A DNA stretch of 64,000 bases from the NCBI GenBank assembly GCA_964563395.1, contig CAZLWK010000001.1, positions 1-64,000 on the forward strand, in the 5' to 3' direction. The translations under genes were made by a program, and so were the position numbers. This stretch comes from JBEVOS01 sp964563395. Its GTDB lineage: Bacteria > Pseudomonadota > Alphaproteobacteria > Caulobacterales > Aquidulcibacteraceae. The notes beneath the pieces were generated by a model that was not told the DNA's origin, made no database searches, and saw only the letters and a program-made list of their open reading frames with translations. Numbering within the stretch: the first letter of the stretch is position 1; each line of letters begins with the position of its first letter. Below are positions 51,081 to 59,103 of this stretch, one piece after another.

Positions 51081-52562
51081 ATGGCAAACCTCGACGTGCG
51101 CGCGGCGCGCAAAGATCAATTGGTCCCCGGCATGAAGGGCGAATGGGAGGTCATTGTCGGCCTCGAAGTGCACGCCCAGGTGCGCTCCAACGCCAAGCTC
51201 TTCTCCGGCGCGTCGGCCGCCTATGGCGGCGAGCCGAACGCGCATGTGAGCCTCGTCGACGCCGCGATGCCGGGCATGCTGCCCGTGATCAATGAATTCT
51301 GCGTGGAGCAGGCGGTCCGCACCGGACTTGGCCTCAATGCGCAGATCAATCTCAAGAGCCGCTTCGACCGGAAGAATTATTTCTATCCCGACCTGCCGCA
51401 GGGCTATCAGATTTCGCAATACCAGCACCCCATCGTGGGCGAGGGCGCGATCGAGGTGGAGCCCGAGGGCGAAGCGCCGGTGACGATCCGCATCGAACGG
51501 CTTCACCTGGAGCAGGACGCCGGCAAGTCCATCCACGACCTCTCCCCTACCGAGACCTATGTCGATCTCAACCGCGCGGGCGTCGCCTTGATGGAAATCG
51601 TCTCGCGCCCGGACATGCGCTCGGCGAAGGAGGCGGGCGCCTATTTCAATAAGCTGCGCGCGATCTTGCGCGCGCTCGGCACGTGCGACGGCAATATGGA
51701 GGAAGGCTCCATGCGCGCGGACGTCAACGTCTCCGTGCGACGCCCGGGCGCGCCGTTCGGCACGCGGTGCGAAATCAAGAACGTCAATTCCGTGCGCTTC
51801 ATGGCGCAGGCGATCGAGTACGAATCGCGGCGCCAGATCGCCATTCTCGAGGATGGCGGCGTGATCGATCAGGAGACACGCCTGTTCGATCCCAACGCCG
51901 GCGAAACGCGCACAATGCGCTCCAAGGAAGACGCGCACGATTACCGCTATTTTCCAGATCCCGATCTTTTACCGCTCGAGCTCGATCCGGCCTGGGTGGA
52001 CGAGATCAAGCGCACCCTGCCGGAACTGCCGGACGCAAAGAAGAAGCGCTTCATGGACGCCTATGGCCTCAATGCGTACGACGCGGGCGTGTTGTCAGGC
52101 GATGCTGAAGCCGCGGCGTATTTCGAGGCGGTGGCGAAAGGGCGCGACGCCAAGCTCGCCGCCAATTGGGTGAGCCAGGAATTGTTCGGCGCGCTTAATA
52201 AGGCCGGCCTCGACCTCGCCGCCTCGCCGATCTCCACCGAAGCGCTCGGCGCGCTGATCGACCTCATCAAGGACGGCACGATCAACGGCAAGATCGCCAA
52301 GGACGTGTTCGCCAAGATGTTCGAAAGCGGTGATGCGCCGGGCGCGATCGTGGAGCGCGAAGGGCTGCGTCAAGTCACCGATACGGGCGCGATCGAGCAA
52401 GCCATCGACGCGCTGATCGCCGCCAATCCCGACAAGCTCGCCGAGGTGAAGGAAAAGCCGAAGGCGTTCGGCTGGTGGGTAGGCCAGGTGATGAAGGCGA
52501 CGGGCGGCAAGGCCAATCCCGCGGCCGTCAACGATCTCTTGAAGCAGAAGCTTGGGCTCTGA
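51081..52562 (+). CDS. gatB: Aspartyl/glutamyl-tRNA amidotransferase subunit B
   Basis: 493 aa. WEVIVGLEVHAQVRSNAKLFSGAS near 22-45, KNYFYPDLPQGYQISQYQHPI, and the EIVSRPDMRSAKEAGAYF, ADVNVSVRRPG, GTRCEIKNVNS signatures show full-length GatB, with the C-terminal YqeY/tRNA-binding region ending LLKQKLGL. It transfers ammonia from GatA to Glu- or Asp-tRNA. The frame reaches 50874; the ATG at 51081 is the family start. Confidence 0.95.
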   Translation: MANLDVRAARKDQLVPGMKGEWEVIVGLEVHAQVRSNAKLFSGASAAYGGEPNAHVSLVDAAMPGMLPVINEFCVEQAVRTGLGLNAQINLKSRFDRKNYFYPDLPQGYQISQYQHPIVGEGAIEVEPEGEAPVTIRIERLHLEQDAGKSIHDLSPTETYVDLNRAGVALMEIVSRPDMRSAKEAGAYFNKLRAILRALGTCDGNMEEGSMRADVNVSVRRPGAPFGTRCEIKNVNSVRFMAQAIEYESRRQIAILEDGGVIDQETRLFDPNAGETRTMRSKEDAHDYRYFPDPDLLPLELDPAWVDEIKRTLPELPDAKKKRFMDAYGLNAYDAGVLSGDAEAAAYFEAVAKGRDAKLAANWVSQELFGALNKAGLDLAASPISTEALGALIDLIKDGTINGKIAKDVFAKMFESGDAPGAIVEREGLRQVTDTGAIEQAIDALIAANPDKLAEVKEKPKAFGWWVGQVMKATGGKANPAAVNDLLKQKLGL

Positions 52563-52745
52563 TCAGCGCGCGAAGCCGGAGGCCGCGCCGATGGCGAGCC
52601 CCGGCTTGCGCAGGCTCGATTGCTCGATCGTTTCAAGTTGGCTGCGCATGTGCGCGTCGATCGCGGCCGCGTGGCTCTTCGCGAAATGCGCGCCGCCCGG
52701 CATGAACGCCGCGGCCATCACATAGACCCAAAATAACATCAGCAT
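52563..52745 (-). CDS. Small hypothetical membrane or exported protein
   Basis: 60 aa from the ATG at 52745, with GGGGAG 8 bases before it. N-terminal hydrophobic stretch MLMLFWVYVMAAAFMPGG, then KSHAAAIDAHMRSQLETIEQSS. No recognised family; the frame stays open to 52856 on the same strand. Confidence 0.55.
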   Translation of the reverse strand: MLMLFWVYVMAAAFMPGGAHFAKSHAAAIDAHMRSQLETIEQSSLRKPGLAIGAASGFAR

Positions 52746-52818
52746 GGCGCACTCCCCTGCCGCGCGCTGCGCGTGATGCAGGAGGGTGCGCCCAAGGCGT
52801 TGACGAGCGATTAAGCAC

Positions 52819-52845
52819 GACGCCCCGGTTGGAAACCGGGGCGTC
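52819..52845. terminator. Hairpin terminator between small gene and RcnB-like gene
   Basis: GACGCCCCGGTT / AACCGGGGCGTC (52819-52830, 52834-52845), 12-bp perfect stem, 3-base loop. T run is weak on both strands. Confidence 0.6.
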
Positions 52846-52860
52846 GGCATGGACATGCGG

Positions 52861-53340
52861 TCAGTGCGCGAGAATGGCGCCGAGGATCACACCCGTGGCC
52901 AGACCGACGAGCAGGTAATCGCCGCGATCGTCCTCGACCCAATGATAGCCGCGCGGCGGCGGATAGAGTCGGTGATGGTGGCGATAGTCCACGCGCCGCC
53001 AATGCTCATAGACATGACGCGGCACGCGATGGCCTTCACGCCACGCCACATAGCCGGGGCGATAGCTGTGATGGCCGTAATAGTGGGACGGCGGCGGGCC
53101 CCAATGCCACGTATCGCGGTAGTAATAGCCATTGTGCTGTCGCCCGTCCCAATAGCCTTCGCGGTAGCCTTCCCGGTAGGCGCGCCGCTCGTCGCGGCGA
53201 TCGTCGCGCCAATCGTCATAATGGCGGCTGTGATGGCCGTGGCGCCAATGGCGGTCGTCGTCGTCGGCGAAGGCCGGCGCCGCCAGGAAGGGGCTCAGCG
53301 CGGCCGCGGCCGCGACCGCCAGAATTGCGTTCTTCTTCAT
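52861..53340 (-). CDS. RcnB-like periplasmic protein
   Basis: 159 aa counted from the ATG at 53340. Signal peptide KKNAILAVAAAAALSPFLAAPAFA then His/Arg/Tyr-rich DDDDRHWRHGHHSRHYDD and REGYREGYWDGR repeats, and the C-terminal RVDYRHHHRLYPPPRGYHWVED followed by a hydrophobic GLATGVILGAIL. This resembles the RcnB family (nickel/cobalt homeostasis-linked periplasmic protein). Metal binding by the histidines is inferred. 15 codons upstream are excluded for lack of signal-peptide logic. Confidence 0.8.
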   Translation of the reverse strand: MKKNAILAVAAAAALSPFLAAPAFADDDDRHWRHGHHSRHYDDWRDDRRDERRAYREGYREGYWDGRQHNGYYYRDTWHWGPPPSHYYGHHSYRPGYVAWREGHRVPRHVYEHWRRVDYRHHHRLYPPPRGYHWVEDDRGDYLLVGLATGVILGAILAH

Positions 53341-53677
53341 CCTCGTCTCCGTGCTGCGCCTCGGCGCCCGCCGTGCGCTCCGCATCCCTCAGTGCGCGAC
53401 AGAAGACGGCGCCTCGGCTGAACTGGCGCTGAATGAACAGATGCGGCGGCAGGCGAGCTAAAGGATTGCGAAACCTTGGTTCATCACCGCTTCATCTTCG
53501 CTGATCCAAGGTGAACGCGAAAAAACCAGGTCATGGCTTTTCGTTTTTAACGTTATTTCAAGTCAAGCACGAGAATTTGCTCATCGACGGCGCGAATAAT
53601 GCACGTCGGTGGGGCGGGAGCGGCGAGGACGCCAAAACGGCGCATCGTCACCCGCAAAGGACAAGGGAGCGGCCAAA
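53341..53677. other. 337-bp gene-free divergent region
   Basis: Between the RcnB-like gene and the Sel1 gene. Contains an AT-rich part (53520-53570) with TTTTTAACGTTATTTC, likely promoter DNA. An ORF at 53511-53765 is out of frame with the Sel1 gene and not supported. Confidence 0.5.
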
Positions 53678-53950
53678 ATGGCCTTTACGGACGTTGAAAT
53701 CGCGGAAGTGCGTCAGGCTGCGGCCGCCGCTGGGGCTTGTGATGATCTCTACAAGCTCGGCCTGATCTATTCGACGGGTCAGGGCGGCGAGGTGGACCTG
53801 GTGCAAGCGCACATGTGGTTCAATCTCGCGGCGATGCGCGGCTCGATGGCGGCCCGCGAGTGCCGCAAGGAATTGTCGGACCTGATGAGCCCGACCGAGA
53901 TCGCGACGGCCCAACGCGCCGCGCGCGAATGGCTCGAAACCCGCCATTGA
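53678..53950 (+). CDS. Sel1-repeat protein (90 aa)
   Basis: Start ATG with AAGGGAG about 9 bases upstream. DDLYKLGLIYSTGQGGEVDLVQAHMWFNLAAMRGSMAARECRKEL is a single Sel1-like repeat pair (alpha/alpha, SLR: YxLGxxYxxG). Acts as protein-binding module in other proteins. No signal peptide. The upstream 23 codons of the frame are ignored. Confidence 0.75.
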   Translation: MAFTDVEIAEVRQAAAAAGACDDLYKLGLIYSTGQGGEVDLVQAHMWFNLAAMRGSMAARECRKELSDLMSPTEIATAQRAAREWLETRH

Positions 53951-53965
53951 TTTCCGGGCGGCGGT

Positions 53966-54094
53966 TTAAGCGGGGCGCTCCGCGTGCGCCGCATACGCCG
54001 CCTTGTAGGCGAGAGCCGGTTGCGAGGTCGCCGCGCATCCGGCGAAGCCCGCGACGATGATGAGGGCGAACAAGCCCACCAAGGATCGGGACAT
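53966..54094 (-). CDS. Small lipoprotein (42 aa)
   Basis: Reads MSRSLVGLFALIIVAGFAGC, then AATSQPALAYKAAYAAHAER, and ends PA. Lipobox FAG-C at residue 20. GAGGTGG precedes the ATG by ~5-8 bases. This short frame is convergent with the Sel1 gene and lies 16 bases from its end. It is likely an anchored small envelope protein of unknown function. Confidence 0.6.
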   Translation of the reverse strand: MSRSLVGLFALIIVAGFAGCAATSQPALAYKAAYAAHAERPA

Positions 54095-54199
54095 CAGCAC
54101 CACCTCGTTCGAACCGCGGCCGCATCAGCAAGGATTGCGCCGCCAGTCTCGACGGAAGCGTGGGCGCGTTTGGTAAAGAGAGCGTTCACCATGTTCGTC

Positions 54200-55663
54200 T
54201 CAGCGACGGAGCATGGCGGGCGCGCTGACGAGCAGCACCCAAAGATCGAGCCAGAAAGAGCGGCGCGCGACATAGGCGCAGTCGCGCGCGCAGCGATACG
54301 CCGGATCGGCGGCTTTGGCCGGCGGGGCGATTTGCGCGAGGCCGGTGAGGCCGGGTTTGACCGCGAAGCGGCGTGCATATGCGCCCGGTGCATGCTCCTC
54401 GCCAAGGCGCGGGGTGCGCGCGCCGTGCGGCGCGGGCCCCACGAGGCTGAGCTCTCCCGTCAAGACGTGCGCCAGATACGGCAGCCGATCGAGTCCGAGG
54501 CGGCGGACGGCCGCGCCCACGGGCGCCGCATGCGTTACGTCGCGGTCCGTCCTGAACGCAAGGAGCGCGAGCGGGCGGCGATGGCGGCCGAGCCGCGATC
54601 GCCGGCGCAGCAGCGGCCCGGCGCTTTCGCATCGCAAGGCGAGCGCCGTCAGCGCCATGGCCGGCGCCATGAGGCCAAGCAGCGCCGCGCCTAATACAAG
54701 ATCAACGCAGCGCTTGGCGAGCGCGCTCGCCGGCGCCGCGTCAGCACCCGCGATTGTGATCGGGTTGAGCGCGCCTTCGCCATGCTGAAACACCAGATCG
54801 ATGCGCTGCGGCAGCGCACTCAAGCGCGCCAGGATCGCGTCGATGCGCGTCTGCGCCGCGGGCGGCAGGCAGATCATCACGCGATCGACGGCGGGCAGGC
54901 CGGGCCAGTCGAGCAAGGCTTCGATCCCGGCGGCGACCGGCGTTTGACCGATCTGCATGGGCGCGCGCTGCGTGCGATCATCGGCGATGGCGAGCACGCG
55001 CCATGCGCGCGTGCGCGCGGCGCGTTCCAGCACGCGGGCGGCCATGTCGGTGGCGCCGATCAGCACGACGCGCTCGGCGAAGGCGTAACGGCGCCAGGCG
55101 GCGTGGCGCAGCCAGCCGAAAGCGGCGTGCGCGACGCCCAGCGTCAGCGCGCCGAGCGGCAAGGTGGCCGCGATCGCGGCGGCCGCGCGTGCATTGGGCG
55201 CGGCGAGCCCGGCCAGCAGAACGCCGGCGATGGCGCCGAGCGCCAGCCCGCCCAGCGCGGTCTCGGCCCGCACCCGATAGGCCGGAGTCTCGTAGAAGCC
55301 GGTCAGCCAAAGCCCGGCCTTAAGCATCAGCGCTGCACCGACGAGCCCCGCGCTCTCCCCTGCCGGCAGCGACAGGAGACCCGCCCCGTGCGCCCAGCGC
55401 GACGCGATCTCGGCGACAACCGCGACCACGATCCAATCCAACGCGGCGAGCGCGCCGCCGATGAGGCGGTTGTTCCAGGGACCGCGCGGCGGCAGGGGCG
55501 CGGGAAACGGCCGCTCATGCTCGTTCGCCGCCTCCAAGCCGCCCGGCGCGACATAGCGCCAGAGCGCCTCGGACCGGATCGGCTCCCAATCCATGGGGAC
55601 GCCGCCCTCCGGAGCGCCTTGTCTCGACTTGACGCCGAATTGCTCGAACGCGCTCAGCGACAT
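54200..55663 (-). CDS. Undecaprenyl-phosphate sugar phosphotransferase (PF02397 type)
   Basis: 487 aa. About five TM segments in the N-terminal half (from 68 to 175), a nucleotide-binding-like middle domain (ERVVLIGATDMAARVLERAART), and the C-terminal transferase domain KRCVDLVLGAALLGLMAPAM, with RLGLDRLPYLAHVLTGELSLVGPAP and VKPGLTGLAQIAPP; the ELSLVGP and KPGLTGLAQ signatures are diagnostic. It starts lipid-linked polysaccharide by transferring a sugar-1-phosphate to undecaprenyl phosphate. No glycosyltransferase cluster is adjacent. An internal ATG at 55594 is an alternative start. Confidence 0.88.
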   Translation of the reverse strand: MSLSAFEQFGVKSRQGAPEGGVPMDWEPIRSEALWRYVAPGGLEAANEHERPFPAPLPPRGPWNNRLIGGALAALDWIVVAVVAEIASRWAHGAGLLSLPAGESAGLVGAALMLKAGLWLTGFYETPAYRVRAETALGGLALGAIAGVLLAGLAAPNARAAAAIAATLPLGALTLGVAHAAFGWLRHAAWRRYAFAERVVLIGATDMAARVLERAARTRAWRVLAIADDRTQRAPMQIGQTPVAAGIEALLDWPGLPAVDRVMICLPPAAQTRIDAILARLSALPQRIDLVFQHGEGALNPITIAGADAAPASALAKRCVDLVLGAALLGLMAPAMALTALALRCESAGPLLRRRSRLGRHRRPLALLAFRTDRDVTHAAPVGAAVRRLGLDRLPYLAHVLTGELSLVGPAPHGARTPRLGEEHAPGAYARRFAVKPGLTGLAQIAPPAKAADPAYRCARDCAYVARRSFWLDLWVLLVSAPAMLRR

Positions 55664-55775
55664 GGTTTTCGCCCCGTTTGGGAAAGTTGACGTCCCATTA
55701 AGCGCAAGAGCCGTGCCGCGGGCGGCGCGGCGCGCTTGATTGGGGACGCCAGGGGCTGATAAGCCCAGCCGGGCC

Positions 55776-55866
55776 GGAGACGTGGCCGAGTGGCTGAAGG
55801 CGGCGCCTTGCTAAGGCGTTATACGGGAACACTGTATCGAGGGTTCGAATCCCTCCGTCTCCGCCA
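55776..55866 (+). tRNA. tRNA-Ser (anticodon GCU)
   Basis: 91 nt incl. encoded CCA. Acceptor stem GGAGACG / CGTCTCC with G73; anticodon loop TTGCTAA with GCT at 55810-55812; long class II variable arm TATACGGGAACACTGTA; T-arm AGGGTTCGAATCCCT. Anticodon reads AGC/AGU serine codons. Confidence 0.97.
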
Positions 55867-55874
55867 GCATCCGC

Positions 55875-56090
55875 CTAGGGCACAGTCGGCGTCGGGCTCG
55901 CGGCTGGGCCGGGATCGCTCACGGGCGGGGGCTCAGGCGTATTATCGATCGGCCCGCCGGGCGGTCCCATCGTGGTTTCCGGCGAGCTATAGCCGCTGCC
56001 GGCGCCGGGGGCTGCGGGGCTGTCGGCGGCGGGCGGCGCGCACGCGGCGAGCGCGCACAGCGCGCCAAACAAGGTGAGGGTGGTCTTCAT
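55875..56090 (-). CDS. Small proline-rich lipoprotein
   Basis: 71 aa. Signal TLTLFGALCALAA-C with lipobox LAAC (Cys at 17), then Pro/Gly/Ser-rich low-complexity sequence ending AASPTPTVP. Located immediately downstream of the tRNA-Ser on the opposite strand. Likely an envelope-anchored spacer protein; unknown function. Confidence 0.65.
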   Translation of the reverse strand: MKTTLTLFGALCALAACAPPAADSPAAPGAGSGYSSPETTMGPPGGPIDNTPEPPPVSDPGPAASPTPTVP

Positions 56091-56168
56091 CGCTGATCTC
56101 CGGAACTATGCTCCGCCGAAGGCGTGAACGTGACCCGGACGGGCGCGTTCCTGAACGAGGACGCGCCG

Positions 56169-57263
56169 ATGGATAAAACGGTTTTGGTGGTGGGCGCCTC
56201 GGGCGTCGTTGGGGAGGCCGCGCTGCAGCGGCTGGCCGAGGCGGGCGCGAAGGTCGTTTCGGTGTCGCGCCGATCGCCATTGGCCAACACAGGCGCGCCG
56301 CATCTGGCGCTGGATCTCATGGACGGCGCGGCCTGCGCGCACGCCATCGCGGCGCTGAGCCCGATCACCCATGTCGTCTATGCCGCGCTTTTCGAGAAGC
56401 CCGGCCTGATCGCGGGCTGGTTCGAGGCCGATCAGATCGACACCAATGACCGCATGTTTCAAAATCTGATGGCCGCCGTGCTCGCGCATCATGGCGCGAG
56501 CCTGCGTCACGTCACGCTGCTTCAAGGCACGAAAGCCTATGGCATGATGCGGCCTACGCCCGTCGCCGCGCGCGAGAACCGCGACGAAGCGCATCATGAG
56601 CCGAACTTCTATTGGCGTCAGGAAGAGCGTCTGCGGGCGGCGCGTCAGGGCGCGTTCTGGACCTTCACGATTCTGCGTCCGCAAATCATTTATGGCCTGT
56701 CGATCGGCGGAGCCATGAATCTCATTCCCGTGCTGGGCGCCTATGGCGCCTTGCTCAAACTGGCGCGCGAGCCTCTGCATTTTCCCGGCGCGCTCAACAG
56801 TTTCGTGCAAGAGGCCGTGGACGCCGATCTGCTGGCGCGCGTGATCGCTTGGGCGCAAGAGGCGCCCGCCGCGCGGGATGAAATTTTCAATGTCACGAAC
56901 GGCGATGTCTATTCCTGGCCCAGCGTTTGGCCGGACATCGCGGATGCGCTTGGCATGGACAGCGGCGCGCACATACCCACGCGCATCGCGCATTTCATGC
57001 AAGAACACGCGGCGGACTGGGATATGCTGCGCGCGAGTCACGGCCTCGCAGCGCCGGCCTTGCCCGATTTTCTGGGCGAGAGTCCGCACTATGCGGACAT
57101 GCTGTTCAATTTCGGCCCTCGCGAGGGCGAGCCAGAGCGCGGCCCTTCGCTTGTATCCACGATAAAGCTGAGGCGCGCCGGCTTTCACGACGTCGTCGAC
57201 ACGCGCGACATGTTCGTCAAATGGCTTGGCGCACTGCGCGCGCGCGCCCTCATTCCCGCCTGA
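56169..57263 (+). CDS. PRISE-type NAD(P)-dependent reductase/SDR-like protein
   Basis: 364 aa from an ATG after GAGG. TVLVVGASGVVGEAALQRL is the Rossmann NADP loop; VTLLQGTKAYG and NFYWRQEERL are the PRISE (progesterone 5-beta-reductase/iridoid synthase-like) versions of catalytic Lys and Tyr motifs (TxxKxY, FYYxxED). TILRPQIIYG follows. Substrates in bacteria are unknown enone-like molecules. Convergent with phyR with abutting stop codons. Confidence 0.85.
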   Translation: MDKTVLVVGASGVVGEAALQRLAEAGAKVVSVSRRSPLANTGAPHLALDLMDGAACAHAIAALSPITHVVYAALFEKPGLIAGWFEADQIDTNDRMFQNLMAAVLAHHGASLRHVTLLQGTKAYGMMRPTPVAARENRDEAHHEPNFYWRQEERLRAARQGAFWTFTILRPQIIYGLSIGGAMNLIPVLGAYGALLKLAREPLHFPGALNSFVQEAVDADLLARVIAWAQEAPAARDEIFNVTNGDVYSWPSVWPDIADALGMDSGAHIPTRIAHFMQEHAADWDMLRASHGLAAPALPDFLGESPHYADMLFNFGPREGEPERGPSLVSTIKLRRAGFHDVVDTRDMFVKWLGALRARALIPA

Positions 57264-58052
57264 TCAGGCCGCGTCCGCCGTGCTCTCGAAGAAGAGCGCC
57301 TGACTGACGGCGGCCTGCACCGTCTGCTCCAAAAACGGCTTGGTGATGAGGAAAGTGGGTTCAGGCCGCTCTCCCGTTAAAAGGCGGTCCGGAAACGCGG
57401 TGATGAACACGACGGGCACCGAGAAGCGGGTCAAAATTTCCTTCACCGCGTCGATGCCGGAGGAGCCGTCGGCCAATTGAATGTCCGCGAGGATGAGATC
57501 GGGACGATGCTGGGCGGCCGCCTGCACGGCCTTCGCGGCGGTGTCCACCGACGCAACGACCTTATGGCCGAGCTTCTCGACGATGTCGCTGAGATCGACA
57601 GCGATCAGGATTTCATCCTCGATGATGAGAATACGCGCGCGCGTTTGGCGGTCGATTTCGTCGCGTGCGCCGGCGATGAGCGCGGCCGTTTCATCGCGAT
57701 CGCGGTCGATGATCCGCGCGGTCTCATCGACGGTGAAGCCTTCGATCGTGGTCAGCAGCAGCGCCTGGCGACCGATCGGCGTGAGCAGGCGCAGACGCTG
57801 TTGCGCCTTCGCGGCGAGACCGGTCTCCTCTCCATGCGCGCCGTCCAATTGCACGGTCGACCAGATGGCGTGGAAGACGCGATAGAGCGCCACGCGCGGC
57901 GCAAGGCTTTGATCGAGCGCCTCCTGATCCGACAGCAAGGCCTGCAGCGTGGCGGCCACGTAGGCGTCGCCGCTGCGCTGCGATCCGGTCAAGGCCCGCG
58001 CATAGCGCCGCAGGAGCGGCAAATGCGGGGCCAAAATCGCTGTCATTCCCAT
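57264..58052 (-). CDS. phyR: PhyR, anti-anti-sigma response regulator
   Basis: 262 aa from the ATG at 58052 (AGGGAG 7 bases before; a TTG two codons upstream is too close to it). Residues 1-~136 are an EcfG-like sigma domain lacking DNA-binding function; 139-255 form a receiver with LIIEDEILIAVDL, phospho-acceptor Asp190 in LILADIQLADG, Thr/Ala in FITAFPD and Lys in LITKPFLEQ. When phosphorylated it binds NepR and frees EcfG. A consensus sigma-EcfG promoter lies upstream, giving positive feedback. Confidence 0.96.
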   Translation of the reverse strand: MGMTAILAPHLPLLRRYARALTGSQRSGDAYVAATLQALLSDQEALDQSLAPRVALYRVFHAIWSTVQLDGAHGEETGLAAKAQQRLRLLTPIGRQALLLTTIEGFTVDETARIIDRDRDETAALIAGARDEIDRQTRARILIIEDEILIAVDLSDIVEKLGHKVVASVDTAAKAVQAAAQHRPDLILADIQLADGSSGIDAVKEILTRFSVPVVFITAFPDRLLTGERPEPTFLITKPFLEQTVQAAVSQALFFESTADAA

Positions 58053-58123
58053 GCTCAAGCTCCCTGCCTGCGCCCAGCCCTATAGCCCCCACGCTCCACG
58101 CAATCGGGGCCAATCTCAGGCGC

Positions 58124-58149
58124 AACGCCGGCAGAGCGGCGCGAGTTCC
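58124..58149 (-). promoter_or_regulatory. Consensus sigma-EcfG promoter of phyR
   Basis: Minus strand: GGAAC (58145-58149), 17-base spacer, CGTT (58124-58127). Exact match to GGAAC-N16/17-CGTT; ~66 bases before the phyR ATG. Confidence 0.88.
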
Positions 58150-58219
58150 AAATCGGGAACCAAATCGCGCTGAAGCGATTTAGCCACATTAGCATGCATG
58201 GATGGATTAAGAGGAAGTC

Positions 58220-58510
58220 ATGACGCCGGCCGGCGGGGTGTTGAAGGAGCGGCTGATGGGCGAAAAGCCTCAACGAGAACAGGGGCTTGCGCGTGATGCG
58301 CGTTTGGAGCCTTCGCCCGGTCTCGACAAGGCCGTGTCGGCGCCTGAGGAGTTCAAGCCCGCTGGCGGGCCGAACGACGATCTGCTGACGCGCAATCTCA
58401 AGCGCGTTTATGAGCAAGTCGCGGCCGAGCCTATTCCAGACGATTGGATCGAGCTTCTCAACCAGATCGAACGGAAGGCCGGCAAGACCGGCGATGGTCG
58501 CGATGGCTGA
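58220..58510 (+). CDS. nepR: NepR, anti-sigma factor of EcfG
   Basis: 96 aa. Conserved helices: LLTRNLKRVYEQVAAEPIPDDWIELLNQIERK (about 55-86), family core LxxVYxxVxxExIPDxxxxLL. ATG behind AGAGGA. It sequesters EcfG until PhyR~P binds NepR. Divergent from phyR; ecfG begins within its 3' end. Confidence 0.93.
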   Translation: MTPAGGVLKERLMGEKPQREQGLARDARLEPSPGLDKAVSAPEEFKPAGGPNDDLLTRNLKRVYEQVAAEPIPDDWIELLNQIERKAGKTGDGRDG

Positions 58511-59102
58511 GGCCGCCAGCAAACCGGCTCACCCGCCTGCGTCGAGCTCGCAGGGCGCCGCGCTCGATATTCGAGACGCGATGGTCGAGCTGATGCCCAG
58601 CCTTCGCGCGTTCGCCCGCTCCTTGTGTCCCAATCCGGCGCGGGCGGACGATCTTGTGCAGGACGCGCTGGTGAAGGCCTTGGCGAATATCGAGCGCTTC
58701 GAGCCGGGCTCCAATCTGCGCGCGTGGATGTTCACGATCCTGCGCAACACGTATTATTCGGATTTGCGCAAACGCCGCCGCGAGGTGGAAGATGCGGAAG
58801 GCGCGCACGCGGCGCGCCTCGCGGAGCGGCCGAACCAGAATGGCGTGGCCGATCTGGAGGACTTCAAGATCGCCTTCGCGCAATTGCGCGAGGATCATCG
58901 GGAGGTGCTTACCTTGGTGGGCGCGTTCGGGGTTTCGTACGAGGAGGCGGCCGAAATTTGCGGCTGCGCCGTCGGTACGGTCAAAAGCCGGGTCAATCGC
59001 GCGCGGGCGCGCTTGATGAAATTGCTGGATCTGCCGGAAGACGGCCATGTTCAGCTTGCGGACGAATTGCTTCCCGAGGGATTGATCGCCGGCCGTCCTT
59101 GA
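58503..59102 (+). CDS. ecfG: EcfG, general stress response sigma factor
   Basis: 199 aa. sigma2: LMPSLRAFARSLCPNPARADDLVQDALVKALANIERF with GSNLRAWMFTILRNTYYSDLRKRRREV; sigma4: LTLVGAFGVSYEEAAEICGCAVGTVKSRVNRARARL. The start overlaps the nepR stop; ATG 58494 is an alternative. Directs RNA polymerase to GGAAC-N16/17-CGTT promoters, several of which are found in this window. The kinase gene begins 1 base after its stop. Confidence 0.95.
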   Translation: MAEAASKPAHPPASSSQGAALDIRDAMVELMPSLRAFARSLCPNPARADDLVQDALVKALANIERFEPGSNLRAWMFTILRNTYYSDLRKRRREVEDAEGAHAARLAERPNQNGVADLEDFKIAFAQLREDHREVLTLVGAFGVSYEEAAEICGCAVGTVKSRVNRARARLMKLLDLPEDGHVQLADELLPEGLIAGRP

Positions 59103-59103
59103 T

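Noticed and set aside
53511..53765. 84-aa ORF overlapping the Sel1 gene
   Set aside because: Out of frame with the Sel1 repeat sequence, no Shine-Dalgarno, low-complexity end.
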